Source: a virus. From it: DNA of 47,671 bases. The position numbers and the translations under genes were made by a program. Under the pieces are notes generated by a model that was given only the letters and a program-made list of their open reading frames with translations, made no database searches and was not told the DNA's origin. Location of the stretch: IMG/VR virus record IMGVR_UViG_3300024346_000117, positions 1 to 47,671 of that record, one strand, 5' to 3'. Positions 7,868 through 18,300 of this stretch are shown here, piece after piece (the first letter of the stretch is position 1; the number at the start of each line of letters is the position of its first letter).

Positions 7868-7875
7868 TATAAATA
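7868..7875 (-). promoter_or_regulatory. Late-promoter-like box TATTTATA
   Basis: On the coding strand TATTTATA is followed by ATAAAATAA, 34 bases upstream of the fibre ATG at 7833. The same box recurs before many late genes in this window. Confidence 0.5.
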
Positions 7876-7877
7876 TG

Positions 7878-8036
7878 TTATTTATTATTCCTATATGGAA
7901 ACTTTTTATTTAAATAATCTTTTCTAACATCACAACCGCAATCTTCACCTAAAATAAATTTAGTGAGGGATTTAATACCTGTTGATGAGGTAAACTTTTC
8001 AATAGTATCTCCTAATCCTTTACTCTTGTTGGGCAT
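7878..8036 (-). CDS. Small conserved phage protein with CGC motif
   Basis: A 52-residue reading frame, MPNKSKGLGDTIEKFT at the start and DCGCDVRKDYLNKKFPY near the end. The pattern G-L-G-D-T followed by C-G-C and L-N-x-x-F-P-Y resembles a small protein found repeatedly in tail regions of marine Bacteroidota phages; that link is from memory. The CxC pair could bind a metal, but one pair alone is weak evidence. The start overlaps the end of the glutaredoxin gene by 17 bases, which supports coupled translation. Confidence 0.7.
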   Translation of the reverse strand: MPNKSKGLGDTIEKFTSSTGIKSLTKFILGEDCGCDVRKDYLNKKFPYRNNK

Positions 8037-8238
8037 TTTTAATCATTTTAAAAAATTCGTTTATCTGGTATGGTCCCTCTAATTGAAAGGTAGTAAATTG
8101 GATAACTGGTACTTGTGGTGGTTTGAAACCATCAAAGTCATCCCTATTGATATAAATTTTTTCAATGTTAATACCTTCTGGTGATTCTAGTTGTTGGCAG
8201 AACTCACATTCGTCTTGTACGTAAATTTTGTATTTCAT
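8020..8238 (-). CDS. Glutaredoxin-like thiol-disulphide protein
   Basis: A 72-residue protein. The first strand KYKIYVQDE leads into the redox pair C11-E-F-C14, and a later QVPVIQF supplies the cis-proline of the thioredoxin fold. Both fit a short glutaredoxin, like the T4 nrdC product. Phage glutaredoxins usually reduce ribonucleotide reductase, but no reductase gene is in this window. Its position next to a cysteine-rich tail adhesin (8319-10196) leaves open a role in that protein's assembly. The upstream 80 bases hold an A/T-rich leader. Confidence 0.8.
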   Translation of the reverse strand: MKYKIYVQDECEFCQQLESPEGINIEKIYINRDDFDGFKPPQVPVIQFTTFQLEGPYQINEFFKMIKNAQQE

Positions 8239-8318
8239 AACTTACTTGTATTTATTTATTATATAATATACTATTTTTATTTTCAACAACCAAGGTATTT
8301 GTTGGATTAAAATATTTT

Positions 8319-10196
8319 TTAAGTGGAGGTGTAACCATTCATTGGAGTTGCTACTGCAGCCAATTCACCTTCAGCTGGACATTTTCTCTCAATTGATGTT
8401 CCAACGGAAGCTAATACTTCACCTCCAGGGTCTGTGGTAGAATATCGTGGTAGAGGACCCTTTCTAATAGAAGCTGTAACACGTTGTCCTACTGTAACAT
8501 AAACTGTATCACCACTTGATGGAGTTAGCCAACGGGTATTACCTACATTAATAATAATCTGATGTGTAGGGTCAACGACAGTGGTGACTGTGTATGTTGG
8601 ATCTGGGTTTGAGTTGTATACTGAATAACCATCGCATGTTACCCCAAAACTAACTGATGAAAAAGCAGGTAATGTATAACCACACTTTCCTACAACTTGG
8701 GTTTTTCTGAAAGTAATACCACAATTTCCATCAGCTATTTGTTCAGTAAATATAGTTCCGTTACAATAATCTCCAAGTACTGTTCCTGCTGATGGGCAAG
8801 TGTCATAGGTTTCAAACTCCTTAGTATATCTATTTGCCCCAGGTCCTTTATTAAATGTACCTCCCGCAGCTAATCTATAATCACCCCCATATATTGGTTT
8901 TGTATTAGTTGTTCCCACTGAGTTGAATGAAGCCGCATATGATGTGTCTCCATAAACACCTGGAGGGGATATGGATACATAGGGGGAGTTAATACTTAAT
9001 GTTGTGTATCTAAAATCTTGTCCTCTATCATACAAGCTACCAACTCCTGTAGTACCTTTCCTTCCTCTAATACCATCCACAAAACTTGTATATGGGATAT
9101 TGGTGGTTGTCTTTCTATAATCCCCACCTTGGCAAGTGTAACTAAGGGTTGTTCCATTTACTGATGGTACTATAAATGCAGGTTGAAAGCGTACTATTGC
9201 TGATCGTTCATAATAAGGTGTAGTTACATCTCCGTTGTCATTGTTATAGAGGTTGGGGAATGAAGTTCCTGTATAAACTTGACCAGTACTAGGACGTAGT
9301 TCTACAAATGCATTACGAAGTTGCCCCACACCTGATATAACCCCACCACAGGTTTGGGAGGTTGTATTGTTAGACACCCTAAGAGATGAGTAAACACAAT
9401 TAGATAAACTTACGGGGAAGGAAACACTAGGTGCGCTTACAGAAAAAGTTGATGAAGCATAATTACCAATTGCTGTTGTTGATCCTGTTTTAATTGATCT
9501 ACAATATACTGTAACTGAAGAGTAACCACCACATGAGATTGTTGTGCTTCGATAAATTCCATAACCATTATAGTTACTCCAATTTACATTATCATATGAG
9601 AATTGTGCTATATAACCGGCTGCGGATGTTTCTGAGGGTTGGGTTATTACCCATTCTGCTGATGCACTTTGGGGACCATTACTAGTTAAAGCAGATTTAG
9701 ATCCAAATTCTTTTCTAACAGAGATTGTTGGGGGAGGGACAGAAACACCTATTACTGTGACTGTGTATATCCCATCTTTACCTCTTTGATCTGTAACCGT
9801 AACTGTAAATACGTTATTTGTAGTTGGTTCTCCAGCGTTTGTAAATAATGTATCCGGTATAGTAAATGTAAGACCTGAAACTGGGTTACCTGGAGTTATA
9901 GGTGTAGTTGGGACTGGTGTAAAACCTGTTGGTCCATCAACCGCATAACTAACTATGGTATCTAAGGGATCTAAATCTTGAGCTGAAAATATTATATTTA
10001 CATTGGAGGCTACTGTTATCCCTATAGGGAAATCTAAATCTCCATATTCTCCTACTTGTGGGGTTGTTAGGACAATTTGAGGGGCTATATTATTTTGCCA
10101 AACTAAGATCCTCCCCAAACGAACCTCTTCGATTTCTTTGGATCCAAGGTTTATGTTTTTTGCATTCTTTGAAGAACCTAACTTAATTTCTGGCAT
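8319..10196 (-). CDS. Cysteine-rich tail adhesin with Ig/cadherin-like domain
   Basis: A 625-residue protein. The first 35 residues (NINLGSKEIEEVRLGRILVW) are a short repeat found at the start of many phage tail proteins. Residues about 40-150 resemble an Ig/cadherin-like domain (FSAQDLDPLDTIVSY, VFTVTVTDQRGKDG). The rest is Ser/Thr/Tyr-rich and carries eleven cysteines, mostly as single C-G or C-x-G sites. Such a number is rare in phage fibres and absent from the neighbouring ones. It is probably a receptor-binding or decorating protein. Function is inferred from position and composition. Confidence 0.65.
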   Translation of the reverse strand: MPEIKLGSSKNAKNINLGSKEIEEVRLGRILVWQNNIAPQIVLTTPQVGEYGDLDFPIGITVASNVNIIFSAQDLDPLDTIVSYAVDGPTGFTPVPTTPITPGNPVSGLTFTIPDTLFTNAGEPTTNNVFTVTVTDQRGKDGIYTVTVIGVSVPPPTISVRKEFGSKSALTSNGPQSASAEWVITQPSETSAAGYIAQFSYDNVNWSNYNGYGIYRSTTISCGGYSSVTVYCRSIKTGSTTAIGNYASSTFSVSAPSVSFPVSLSNCVYSSLRVSNNTTSQTCGGVISGVGQLRNAFVELRPSTGQVYTGTSFPNLYNNDNGDVTTPYYERSAIVRFQPAFIVPSVNGTTLSYTCQGGDYRKTTTNIPYTSFVDGIRGRKGTTGVGSLYDRGQDFRYTTLSINSPYVSISPPGVYGDTSYAASFNSVGTTNTKPIYGGDYRLAAGGTFNKGPGANRYTKEFETYDTCPSAGTVLGDYCNGTIFTEQIADGNCGITFRKTQVVGKCGYTLPAFSSVSFGVTCDGYSVYNSNPDPTYTVTTVVDPTHQIIINVGNTRWLTPSSGDTVYVTVGQRVTASIRKGPLPRYSTTDPGGEVLASVGTSIERKCPAEGELAAVATPMNGYTST

Positions 10197-10230
10197 ATCC
10201 TATGGTAACTATTTGGATTAATAAACTATA

Positions 10231-10485
10231 TTATACTTCATATATTAAGTACAGTGTTTGAGGATTAGGTGTAAAACTTGGGTCTTCATAATCTGTATTT
10301 AATATATAAACCATAGCGGATGCTGTTGGTTCAGATGTTGGATAGTTTGTTATCCAAACTTTTGAGGAACTTACTGCATATGATGATGTTTCAATATGCC
10401 CTGAACCTGTATATGATCCTGATATGGATACTACTGCGCTTGAACCTAATACTGATCCACTTAATATTGCGTCATCTATTCTCAT
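10231..10485 (-). CDS. Small tail-fibre-related protein
   Basis: An 84-residue protein with GSVLGSSAVVSISGSYTGSGHIETSSYAVSSS-type Ser/Gly-rich strands, like the repeat modules of the large fibre genes upstream. The C-terminus TLYLIYEV is hydrophobic. It looks like a free-standing short fibre piece or a connector between fibre subunits. A TATTTATA box lies 15 bases upstream of its ATG. Confidence 0.6.
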   Translation of the reverse strand: MRIDDAILSGSVLGSSAVVSISGSYTGSGHIETSSYAVSSSKVWITNYPTSEPTASAMVYILNTDYEDPSFTPNPQTLYLIYEV

Positions 10486-10499
10486 CTAACTTATTTTAT

Positions 10500-10507
10500 T
10501 ATAAATA
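10500..10507 (-). promoter_or_regulatory. Late-promoter-like box TATTTATA
   Basis: On the coding strand AATATTTATAATAAAATAAG precedes the ATG at 10485 by about 15 bases, between two fibre-type genes. Confidence 0.5.
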
Positions 10508-10509
10508 TT

Positions 10510-11643
10510 TTATTTTATTACTACTATAGTACCATCAAAGTTGTTAATGAAGGTAATATCTATTGAGTTTGCTCCTGTTGATGTTATTGAGGATGGTATC
10601 TCTTGTGATAGTGATACTTGTTCATATGCTTGTACTATAGGGAAGTTTTCGTTTAAGTTATGTGTAATAGTATAACTTGTAGCACCACTAACTGCTTCTC
10701 TATATGAAGTTGGATTGACAATTGAATCACTTAAAACATATGATGCTGTTACTGCGTATGATGAAGTTTGGGCATATGATGAACTTACTTCATGAACAAT
10801 TTCATGTGAAGATGATAAAGCATAAGATGCGGATACAGCATATAATGAGTGGGATGATGTTACCGCTGTTCCTGCTGTTTTAGCGTAGGTAGCATATGAT
10901 GAACTTAATGTAAATCCAGTATTAGCAACACCTTTACCATCTGTTACTATTACATAACCATCTATATTTGTGGCAAAAGTTACTACAGCTGTATTATCAT
11001 TGGTTAATGTAACACTTTGTGGTATTATTAGTTGTGGTGATGTCCCTCCTGTTGTTTCATAAACTGCTACTAAAACATCTTCCGTATCTCTATTATGGTT
11101 TACAGTTATATTAGAAACATTAGTAAAGTCTTCTCTATAAGCATCAGACATTTCAATATATGATGCAGTTACTGCATATGATGCTGATTCAACAAAACCA
11201 TCGAAGTATGAAGCTGTTGCAGCGAATGATGCTGATTCAATAAAACCATCTAAATACGATGCTGTTAAGGCATGTGAAGCAGTAGCAGCAAACGATGCTG
11301 ATTCTATATACCCTTCTAAGTATGATGCTGTGAGGGCGTATGAAGATGAAACAATGTTAGTTAACCCACTTCCATCTCCTTGAAATGAACCACTAAATGA
11401 TCCTGAGTTGCTTACAGATGATCCTGAAACTGGGTATATTATATCCCAGTTAGAGTTATTAGTTGGGTCAGATGCATTTGTTAAAACATATATTTCATTT
11501 GTATCTTGTTGGTAAACAAGTAAACCTTCATACACGTTTGCAGCTGAAAATCCTAAACGTGCTGTTTGGTCAGCTACGCTTATTCTTGAATCAACTGCTT
11601 CGTTGTTTGTTATCTGAAACCCTCCAGGTAATATAATTGCCAT
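10510..11643 (-). CDS. Tail fibre with Ser/Ala/Tyr-rich repeats
   Basis: A 377-residue protein. Residues 1-70 form a head domain (GLLVYQQDTNEIYVLTN) seen at the start of several marine phage fibres. GSFSGSFQGDGSGLTNI follows, and then tandem YALTASYLDGFIESAS-type repeats. A further domain near 165-225 and another near 310-377 share the pattern of a short beta-sandwich (YREDFTN ... NHNRDTEDVLVAVYE and YREAVSG ... THNLNENFPIVQAYE). These two are internal duplicates. The repeats also occur in the fibres at 11654-14335 and 15315-19835. Confidence 0.7.
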   Translation of the reverse strand: MAIILPGGFQITNNEAVDSRISVADQTARLGFSAANVYEGLLVYQQDTNEIYVLTNASDPTNNSNWDIIYPVSGSSVSNSGSFSGSFQGDGSGLTNIVSSSYALTASYLEGYIESASFAATASHALTASYLDGFIESASFAATASYFDGFVESASYAVTASYIEMSDAYREDFTNVSNITVNHNRDTEDVLVAVYETTGGTSPQLIIPQSVTLTNDNTAVVTFATNIDGYVIVTDGKGVANTGFTLSSSYATYAKTAGTAVTSSHSLYAVSASYALSSSHEIVHEVSSSYAQTSSYAVTASYVLSDSIVNPTSYREAVSGATSYTITHNLNENFPIVQAYEQVSLSQEIPSSITSTGANSIDITFINNFDGTIVVIK

Positions 11644-11653
11644 CTGCTATATT

Positions 11654-14335
11654 TTATGTTAAGTTATAGGTTATACTAGCACTACTACCACCAGCTTGTA
11701 ATACATTTGTTCTATAAACTGTATAGTCTCCTACTGTTGATTTTGTAAATTGACCTATCACTCCAAATCCACTTGTTGCAATGCCAGTTAAATCACTTTC
11801 ATTGCCATCATAAATAATGTATTGATATTTATCTCCACTCCAAGTTATGGTTAATGTATCTCCTGAAGGGTTTGTATTTCCTTTATCTATTGTTCCTATA
11901 GTTCCTCCTAATGTTGTATCCCAAGATCCTAAATCTTCAAGTTCTGTTTGTGTAAATGATGCAGCAGTAGATGCTCCATATCTTACACTACGTATTTTAC
12001 TAAATGTTCTAGTGGCAGTTCTACTAGTTGATAATTGAGGACTATTTTCACCTGTTGGTGATTGATATGCTGTTACTGATTGAATGGTTATACCAGCTGA
12101 ACCTGCTCCAGTAAATACTATTGGACTATTAGGTGGTGTGTTTGTTATTGATACTTGATCCCACCCATTTGAAGCTCCATAGTTAGTAGTAAAAGCTATA
12201 TTACCTGAAGCACCTTGTTCAAATTGATTATTAGTATCTCCTAATTGAATGGTTACTGTATCTGATATAGATGGTAATCCAGGACTACTTTTACTTAAAT
12301 TACTAGTTGCAGTACTTGATAGTTTATATTCTGAACCATCTAGTGGGCTAGAACCAGTATAGATTAAAGTATATGATTGGGAACCTGCTGTTGATTGAGG
12401 GAGAGTTAAATTAGTACTACCAGCTGTTGTTGTAGTAGATAAAACTGTACTCCCTTGTAATATAGAAGCTTCTACAAATGTGTATCCACCATTATCCCAA
12501 TTACCTATAGTATTGTAAGAATCTAATACTTGATTAAATCGGTCTGTAAGGAATCCACTATTAAAAAAGCTTGAAATAGAAGGTGTTGCTGGTGAGCCAA
12601 ATGTTAATGTTAATTTAGAATCTTGAAATGTAACACCTACATTATCATCAAAATCGTTAATTTTTATTTCATCTAAACCTGTTATTACCCCGGAACCTGA
12701 ATCATATTTTATTGAAGATGTTGCGGCATATTCAGCGTATGATGCTGACTCAATGAAACCATCTAAATATGATGCTGTTGCTGCATATGACGATGATTCA
12801 ACAAATCCTTCTAAGTATGAGGCTGTTAAAGCGTATGATGATGTTACTGATGTACCACTACCATTTAAAGCATATGATGCTGTTAGAGCGTATGATGATG
12901 ATTCAATGAAACCATCTAAATATGATGCTGTTAAGGCGTATGATGCTGTATCTATATTAGTTAACCCACTACCATCTCCTACAAATGAACCACTAAACGA
13001 TCCACTACCAATTACTTCAACTAAGGTTGAACTTGATATCACAGAATCTACAATAGTTGAACCTGTGATTGATGATTCTACAATAGTTGATCCAGATCCA
13101 ATTATACCTCCACTACTAATATTTAAAGCATGTGAAGCTGTTGCTGCGTATGATGCTGATTCAACAAATCCTTCTAAATATGAAGCTGTTAATGCATATG
13201 ATGAGGTTACTGAATTACCACTTCCATTTAAAGCATATGATGCTGTTAAAGCATATGACGCTGTAAGTTGGTTAACTATTGAAGGTGTAACTGTTATACT
13301 ACCTGAGTGGATGTCTATTGACCCCGATACGGTTAAATTACCCGCTACTGTTGCAAAATCAGTTTGTACAGATGTTCCAATTAAAGTTATAGCACCAGAT
13401 GTAGTGTATGTTTCTACTACCGATGTAGTAAATGTTACAAGGTTTGTGGCTGTAGAGGCAACAATCAATGTTTCTGTAGTAGCTCCTTGTATTAGTGTAA
13501 CTGAGGTTCCATCAGCAAGTGAAGAAAAATCTACACCCCCACTATTGATAGTAGTAAGACCATTCTGGAAAATCCACGTATTACCGTTTAGTACAATAGG
13601 GAGTGGAGTGGATCCTTCTATTACCCCAGTTGATATTAGTGAATCCCCAACTCCGTCTGATGAAGTATCAAACACTGGAATGGTTCCTGTTGTTCCAGAC
13701 ACACCACCACCTCCACCATTTAAGGCGTATGATGCTGTTAATGAGTATGAAGAAGTTTCAGCATATGATGAACTTATTTCATGAATAATCTCATGTGATG
13801 ATGATATAGCATATGATGCTGTAAGTGCAAATGATGATGTACTTATATTAGTTAGTTGACTACCATCTCCTACAAACGAACCACTAAATGATCCACTACC
13901 TACTACGTCAACTAAAGTTGAACTTGTAATAATAGTGTCTACTATGGTTGAACTTGATATAGTAGTATCTAATACAGTTGAACCTGTTATTGTAGTGTCT
14001 ACTATGGTTGAACTTGATATAGTAGTATCTAATACAGTTGAACCTGTAATAGTAGATTCTATAATAGTTGAACTTGTAATAGTAGATTCTATAATAGTTG
14101 AACCTGTAACTACTGATCCAGAAGTTAAACCACCACTACCTGCATTTAAGGCATATGATGCTGTTAAGGCATATGATGCTGATTCAATAAAACCATCTAA
14201 ATATGATGCTGTAAGTGCAAATGATGAGGTATCTATATTGGTTAATCCACTACCATCTCCTTGAAATGAACCACTAAATGATCCACTATTTCCAGAAGGC
14301 CCTGATGAAGGGAAAAACTGATCAAATGTACTCAT
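11654..14335 (-). CDS. Large tail fibre with decapeptide and YALTASY repeats
   Basis: An 893-residue protein. After a short N-terminal plug (MSTFDQFFPSSG) it alternates GSFSGSF(Q/V)GDGS repeats, YALTASY repeats and a run of ten-residue units of the form STIVDTTITG. The last third (from about residue 590) is repeat-free and probably folds as the distal receptor-binding or trimerisation domain. It has no visible cysteine. A TATTTATA box lies 25 bases upstream of the ATG. The coding repeats are near-perfect at DNA level, so their length may vary between strains. Confidence 0.75.
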   Translation of the reverse strand: MSTFDQFFPSSGPSGNSGSFSGSFQGDGSGLTNIDTSSFALTASYLDGFIESASYALTASYALNAGSGGLTSGSVVTGSTIIESTITSSTIIESTITGSTVLDTTISSSTIVDTTITGSTVLDTTISSSTIVDTIITSSTLVDVVGSGSFSGSFVGDGSQLTNISTSSFALTASYAISSSHEIIHEISSSYAETSSYSLTASYALNGGGGGVSGTTGTIPVFDTSSDGVGDSLISTGVIEGSTPLPIVLNGNTWIFQNGLTTINSGGVDFSSLADGTSVTLIQGATTETLIVASTATNLVTFTTSVVETYTTSGAITLIGTSVQTDFATVAGNLTVSGSIDIHSGSITVTPSIVNQLTASYALTASYALNGSGNSVTSSYALTASYLEGFVESASYAATASHALNISSGGIIGSGSTIVESSITGSTIVDSVISSSTLVEVIGSGSFSGSFVGDGSGLTNIDTASYALTASYLDGFIESSSYALTASYALNGSGTSVTSSYALTASYLEGFVESSSYAATASYLDGFIESASYAEYAATSSIKYDSGSGVITGLDEIKINDFDDNVGVTFQDSKLTLTFGSPATPSISSFFNSGFLTDRFNQVLDSYNTIGNWDNGGYTFVEASILQGSTVLSTTTTAGSTNLTLPQSTAGSQSYTLIYTGSSPLDGSEYKLSSTATSNLSKSSPGLPSISDTVTIQLGDTNNQFEQGASGNIAFTTNYGASNGWDQVSITNTPPNSPIVFTGAGSAGITIQSVTAYQSPTGENSPQLSTSRTATRTFSKIRSVRYGASTAASFTQTELEDLGSWDTTLGGTIGTIDKGNTNPSGDTLTITWSGDKYQYIIYDGNESDLTGIATSGFGVIGQFTKSTVGDYTVYRTNVLQAGGSSASITYNLT
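13921..14100. repeat. Six tandem 30-bp repeats inside a fibre gene
   Basis: Six exact 30-base units, each ending GTTG on the plus strand, encode ten-residue units of the type STIVDTTITG / STVLDTTISS. Units 13951-13980 and 14011-14040 are identical. Every fifth residue is small or acidic and the centre is Ile/Val, so the protein unit is really two five-residue halves, reminiscent of beta-helix proteins. Confidence 0.9.
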
Positions 14336-14359
14336 ATTATTTGTATTATTTTATTTTAT

Positions 14360-14367
14360 TATAAATA
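14360..14367 (-). promoter_or_regulatory. Late-promoter-like box TATTTATA
   Basis: On the coding strand TATTTATAATAAAATAAAAT lies 25 bases upstream of the ATG of the large fibre gene at 14335. Confidence 0.55.
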
Positions 14368-14440
14368 TTACCTTCCCATCCTATGGTTGAAATATTTTTA
14401 TTTTATTTTACTAGTTCTATTACAGCATAACAATATAAGA

Positions 14441-14456
14441 ATTCTATCTATAGAAT
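14441..14456 (-). other. Small hairpin between fibre genes, possible weak terminator
   Basis: ATTCTAT and ATAGAAT flank a two-base loop (14441-14447 and 14450-14456), 18 bases past the stop of the lectin-like gene. No long T-run follows on the minus strand, so termination would be weak. The rest of the 138-base gap holds only an A/T-rich leader and the box at 14360. Confidence 0.35.
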
Positions 14457-14473
14457 CCAAATTATTTTATAAA

Positions 14474-15313
14474 TTATGTAGGTGGGTTATTTTTATATGG
14501 ATGGTTAGAGGGTAGGTTGCCTTGCAATCCCCATTTCCAAGCTAAATATCCTTCTGCTTGTCGACTATAGAACCAAGTATTTTGGAAAATACTAGGATCA
14601 CCATCAAATAATACTAGTTCCCCAAAACGTCCTGTTAGTTTTTTATTACCACCTCTGTTAGCCATTATACTTAATTTTTGACTAGTTGATAAGCTACTAA
14701 GGTACTGCATCACATGGTTATTCCCACCACCCAAACTATCACCATTTAAAAACTGTCTTATTCTTCTCCATCCCATCTCGTTGGAAAATGTCACAGTGTA
14801 TATAATCCAAGTATTCTCTCTATTTACAGTACTAATGGGTCCTAATACTCCATTACTCCCTACCCCATTTCCTAAATCCATTTCTCCCCAAAACTGGGAT
14901 GTGCTAGCAGAAGAAACAGCATAATCTCGAGTAGCACTTAAACTCCATAAAGAATCTTTAGAAGCATTAACAAGCATAGGTCGAAATGTTCCCACAGCAA
15001 AGTGGTAACCACTACTATTAACTAAAGTGTCTGTGAAACTATTTTGAAAAGCAGTACTACCATTAAAATATAAACAATCTAAACTATTTTGTTGAGTCCC
15101 TGCTACTGGATTACTATTACCTATTACACCTAAATTATCACCATAATTGCTTTGTGATCTAATTCCTGTTATTGACGTTCCGCTTTTTATATAACTGGTA
15201 GTATCACTAGCATCATACCATCCTGCTAAATTAGGGATATCAGTAGGAGAAAAAGCTGGAGGTGCTGGTGTAGATGCTTCCCCCCAATATGGGGTTGGTG
15301 TAAATAAAGCCAT
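14474..15313 (-). CDS. Concanavalin A-like lectin (LamG-type) tail adhesin
   Basis: A 279-residue protein. PNLAGWYDASDTTSYI near residues 28-43 opens a typical jelly-roll lectin domain. The C-terminus EGYLAWKWGLQGNLPSNHPY is the hallmark ending of this family. Such domains bind glycans, so the protein probably touches host polysaccharide. It lies one base past the stop of the 1506-residue fibre gene and is probably co-expressed and co-assembled with it. No catalytic Glu pair typical of glucanases is evident, so I call it a binding protein. Confidence 0.8.
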   Translation of the reverse strand: MALFTPTPYWGEASTPAPPAFSPTDIPNLAGWYDASDTTSYIKSGTSITGIRSQSNYGDNLGVIGNSNPVAGTQQNSLDCLYFNGSTAFQNSFTDTLVNSSGYHFAVGTFRPMLVNASKDSLWSLSATRDYAVSSASTSQFWGEMDLGNGVGSNGVLGPISTVNRENTWIIYTVTFSNEMGWRRIRQFLNGDSLGGGNNHVMQYLSSLSTSQKLSIMANRGGNKKLTGRFGELVLFDGDPSIFQNTWFYSRQAEGYLAWKWGLQGNLPSNHPYKNNPPT

Positions 15314-15314
15314 A

Positions 15315-18300
15315 TTATGAGAAGTTTTTTAAACCAGTTGCATAATAATTAGTACCATTAAAAGTAACTAAAGACCAAACGTCTATATCTCCTACCCCTG
15401 TAGAAGCAGATGAATCAAAACCATCCGCAAACTTAATATTACTAGACCAACTAATGGTACCTGGGTTTGTTGGATGTTGAGTAATTTTTATGTTAATGGT
15501 TTGTCCAATAGGACCATCAAGACCCAAAATAATACTATTAAGAGAGCCTGCTGCTAGAGTAGTTTGAAAGAAGTTACCTGTAGAAACAGGATATATAACT
15601 GTCCATCCCGTGGGTTGAAAAGTAGCAGGGATATATTGGGTTGGAGAAGATAAACTACCAGTTACAATCACATCTCCTTGTACTTCTAAGTTAGAAGTGT
15701 TACCACTAATTTTTACACTATCATCAAATACTGTAGAACTACCAGTTGATATATTAACCCCTAAATTTTCTAATTGAGTTGAAGAGGAAATTATACCTGA
15801 AGGCGCACTATCTAACTCACTATACTGTATACTTGCATTTTCCCAAACACCCGCATCATATTTTAAATACTGTCCTGTTGTTGGTGCTGAAATATTAACA
15901 TCGGTTATATCTCCTAAATTACTAATAGTTGAAGTACCACCACCTGATGAACCTGCTGTGTTTCTAAATAAACCTGCGTTTATAATGTTAGCACAAGTTT
16001 CATCAGCTAAATCTGTAGTATTTGCTTTAACTACTAAGTAACCTATAAATGTTAGAGATTTAGAAGTAGTAAGTGATTCTGTAAATTGTTCTGTAGTAAG
16101 GTTTTGGAGAGCGGTTGCTACACTATCGTAAGTGTCTTGACCATAGTAAACGTAGAATCTTTCACTAGTTGGTCCTACAAATACTCTTTGTATTGTAGTT
16201 GTTGAACCACTAATGTTAACTAAGGTACCTGACCCATCATCATATTTAGTAGGATCTATATCATTATAGAAGTTACCAGCATTAATATCACCAACAAACT
16301 CACTACCAGATTGATATACTCTAACTATTTTACCAGTAGAAGCTAATGCTGGGGTATCATATACACTTGGATTATTAGGATCTTTAGAATAAAATCCTCC
16401 TAACTTATAAGTAATACCAGAAGCTGCATTAAATCCTAATGATGAGGTGATTGCTGATAAATCGTATCCTTGTTGTTTTAAAGGACCAAATGCTCTAATA
16501 AACTGATTAGCTTGAGCTGGTCCAGCATATGTTGTTTGTTTTTCTTCACCAAATGCATCAATATAAGCATTGGTTAAGTGACCTAAAGTACCTAATGGAA
16601 TTTTTTCTAAATATTGTGCAGTAGTAAAGTCTTCAATTTGTTGTTTTAAATCCCCATTCTCATCTATATAAAGGTGAGAGTATTGAGATGAAGTTAAATA
16701 TGTAGCACTTGAAGTAATTGGACCCCATTTAACCTGTGTAGGTACTACAGCATTAGCTGAACCAGTTTCAGCGTTATAGTTTACTACTAAACCACCACCT
16801 GGTGAGACAAATAAATCTGTACCGCTAAAAGTTACAACACCACCATAGATAAGACCTGATCCTACTCCGTATTCTAACCATTCTTGATCCCATAGTGTAC
16901 CTTTATTTCTATAGTAGAAATCACATTCATCTTCACTAAAGTTAGAAGCTGAAGTGAATAGATAAGTAGCATTTAAGTTATTAGTCCCTGGGTCTTCAGA
17001 TGGAGCCATTACTACTGATCCACTAATATATTGATTTGCTTTAAAATCATTTGAACCTGTTGTTGCAAATGTAGCTGAATCTTTACCATCAAGTAATAAA
17101 CTATCTAATGATACAGAAGATGTACCATGAAGTGATCCTGTAATTCCTTTGGTAACTGTTAAACTACCAGTAATATCAACATTATCTGTAAAGGACGATG
17201 TTGTGTTAACTTTAAAACTATTACCTTGAATTATAGTATCACCTTGAAAAAGGTTACTACCAGTTAAAACTGTATTACCCTCTACTCTAAATCCTTGGTT
17301 ATCTATTACAGTTAATGAACCTGACATTGTTGTAGATCCAGTAAATGAAGTATCCCCTTCAAATGAAGTTGAACCTGAAAAGTTCATAGAACCACTTGTT
17401 GATATAAACCCTAAATCAGTTAATTGAGCTGAAGATGAGATACTTCCAGTTGGAAGATATTCAGCTAATGAGGAGGTTGTTATAAATGATCCTGTATTTA
17501 TTGTTTGGGATGAAGTAACAAATCCTAATTCAAAGATTTGAGCTGATGATGAAATGCTTCCTGTTGGAAGGTATTCAACTAATGAGGAGGTTGTTATAAA
17601 CCCTAAATCAGTTAATTGTGCTGAAGATGAGATACTACCTGTAGGTAGGTATTCATCTAAAGAAGATGATGTAATGAATCCTAATTCTTCAATTTGAGCT
17701 GAAGATGAAATACTACCTGTAGGTAGATATTCACTTAATGAGGATGTTGTAATAAATGATCCTGTATCTATTGTTTGGGATGAAGTAATAAACCCTAATT
17801 CTGCTATTTGAGCTGAAGATGAAATACTACCTGTTGGTAATATTACAGTATCACCGGCTATTGGTGTTATAATACCCCCTGATATTTCAGTGTTTACAAC
17901 ATCACCAATAATAGTCATATCGTCTCCACTACCACTTACTACTGATATGGATCCTGTACCTATAAAAATATTACCAATACGAACACCACCATCTTCTCCA
18001 TTTAAGTCAGCTATAATAACAGCGTCCCTAACAAATTTTAGTGATGAAGTTGATACATATAAATCTCTCCATGGGTGTGTTTGTGATCCTACATCATATA
18101 TCCCATTACCACCTACAGCTTCTGGAATAAGAGAACCAGTAAAGAATTGATCACCTTTAAATTGGTTTGAAGAGGTTACAGCGAATGATCCTGTATTTAA
18201 ATCACTACTTCCTGTGATAGCTCCACCTCCACCACTACCAGCTCCTGTTATTACCCATCCTTGAGTACCAGAAGCATATGTAAACATAAATGAAGCTGGA

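Noticed and set aside
8284-8304. CAACAA/TTGTTG hairpin between the adhesin and the glutaredoxin gene
   Set aside because: The nine-base loop and the lack of a T-run on the minus strand make it a poor terminator.
12753-13784. Long plus-strand open frame (343 codons) opposite the fibre gene
   Set aside because: It is the mirror of the YALTASY and STIVD repeats (reads as YDAVKAYD repeats), with no leader; a shadow of the real minus-strand gene.
13911-14110. CRISPR array
   Set aside because: The 30-base units are contiguous without spacers and are in frame within a fibre gene.
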